A DNA stretch of 5,361 nt, taken from NCBI GenBank assembly GCA_021793745.1, contig JAJYSD010000125.1:1-5361 (forward strand). The letters run 5' to 3'. This stretch comes from Bacillota bacterium (lineage in GTDB: Bacteria > Bacillota > Bacilli > Thermoactinomycetales > DSM-44946). Shown one piece after another: positions 5,032 through 5,361 of the stretch (the first letter of the stretch is position 1; each line of letters opens with the position of its first letter). The notes under the pieces were generated by a model. The model saw nothing but the letters and a program-made list of their open reading frames with translations. It did not search any database and was not told the origin of the DNA. The translations under genes and the position numbers were made by a program.

Positions 5032-5361
5032 TCAAGCCTTTTCATTGGGTTCTTCTGGGCTCCGGACGATTCCCTTTTTGTCAAAAACATATCGAATTGA
5101 ATGTTGGGGAAACGGTCCGTTTCTCTACAATACGGTAAGGGGGCTTTTTCCGAAATACTCCTCAAAACGGTCGGGCAAATGGTATTTTGAAACATCGTAT
5201 AAAAAGAGACCCTCGGGTTGCATCCATCGGAGGCAGACGTCCAAAGCCTCCTCATAACTCCCGATCTCTTTCAGAGTGGATCCGATCATTGTAATCAAAC
5301 TCTTCTTCCCACTCCAACCGCAGCATATTCTCACAAAAAACGATCACCGGGTTTGGGTGTC
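5032..5361 (-). pseudogene. Decayed class I SAM-dependent methyltransferase (partial, frameshifted)
   Basis: The gene enters from the right edge. Its first visible part, in one frame from 5359, reads PNPVIVFCENMLRLEWEEEFD, the usual motif II region (acidic residue, then FD before motif III). That frame stops after 14 more residues. One base over, from about 5298, the frame continues LITMIGSTLKEIG, EEALDVCLRWMQPEG and LFLYDVSKYHLPDRFEEYF, which match the strand, helix and PGG-like loop expected next in Rossmann-fold methyltransferases. The join lies at TTTGATT (5293-5299). This second frame meets TAG at 5125-5127; beyond the stop it stays open for 30 codons (IRYVFDKKGIVR) to TGA at 5032-5034, possibly more of the same protein. 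The PEG in place of PGG and the early stop suggest loss of function. The substrate cannot be told. A sequencing error at the join cannot be excluded. Confidence 0.55.

Noticed and set aside
4884..5138. Plus-strand frame starting at TTG after thiM (84 codons) as a second thiamine gene
   Set aside because: The TTG abuts the ribosome binding site with no spacer, the product has no ThiE-like motif, and the frame runs through the structured region and T-tract.

Overview
The window suggests a moderately GC-rich, endospore-forming member of the Bacillales. The evidence is a Bacillus-type IspG and shikimate kinase, a YqzE-family gene (the family is confined to spore-forming Firmicutes as far as I know), strong AAAGGAGG-type ribosome binding sites, and a near-perfect forespore sigma-G-type promoter at the left end. 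A thermophilic relative such as the Thermoactinomycetaceae would fit, but that is a guess from general similarity.

Layout, left to right. Positions 1-71 hold the leftward sigma-G-like promoter, a ribosome binding site and the first codons of a gene cut by the window edge. Positions 84-113 are the intrinsic terminator of ispG (124-1218, minus), the [4Fe-4S] enzyme of the MEP isoprenoid pathway. A 270-nt gap (1219-1488) carries the probable ispG promoter and possibly a frameshifted coding remnant. Positions 1489-2511 (minus) encode an unrecognised 340-residue, mostly helical protein that is more AT-rich than its neighbours. A 393-nt gap (2512-2904) has that gene's likely promoter, a GC hairpin and a long inverted repeat, but no convincing gene. 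Then come three tightly packed minus-strand genes: aroK (3300-3812), yqzE (3052-3243) and a 48-codon gene (2905-3051) whose ATG abuts the yqzE stop codon.

A divergent promoter region (3813-4044) separates this operon from thiM (4045-4854, plus), a complete hydroxyethylthiazole kinase for thiamine salvage. No TPP riboswitch is visible ahead of thiM. Behind it lies a good ribosome binding site without a usable start codon, then a chain of overlapping, mutually exclusive hairpins ending in CGGG-TTTTT. This may be an elaborate terminator or an attenuator-like RNA. The right end (about 5032-5361, minus) is a broken class I SAM-dependent methyltransferase, split by a frameshift and an in-frame stop.

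The genes are mainly housekeeping metabolism (isoprenoid, shikimate, thiamine salvage) mixed with sporulation-associated elements. I see no mobile element, CRISPR array, tRNA or rRNA. I see no clear multi-gene novel system. The items most worth checking are the thiM 3' RNA structure, the forespore promoter at the left edge, the unknown helical protein, the coupled 48-codon gene and the decayed methyltransferase.
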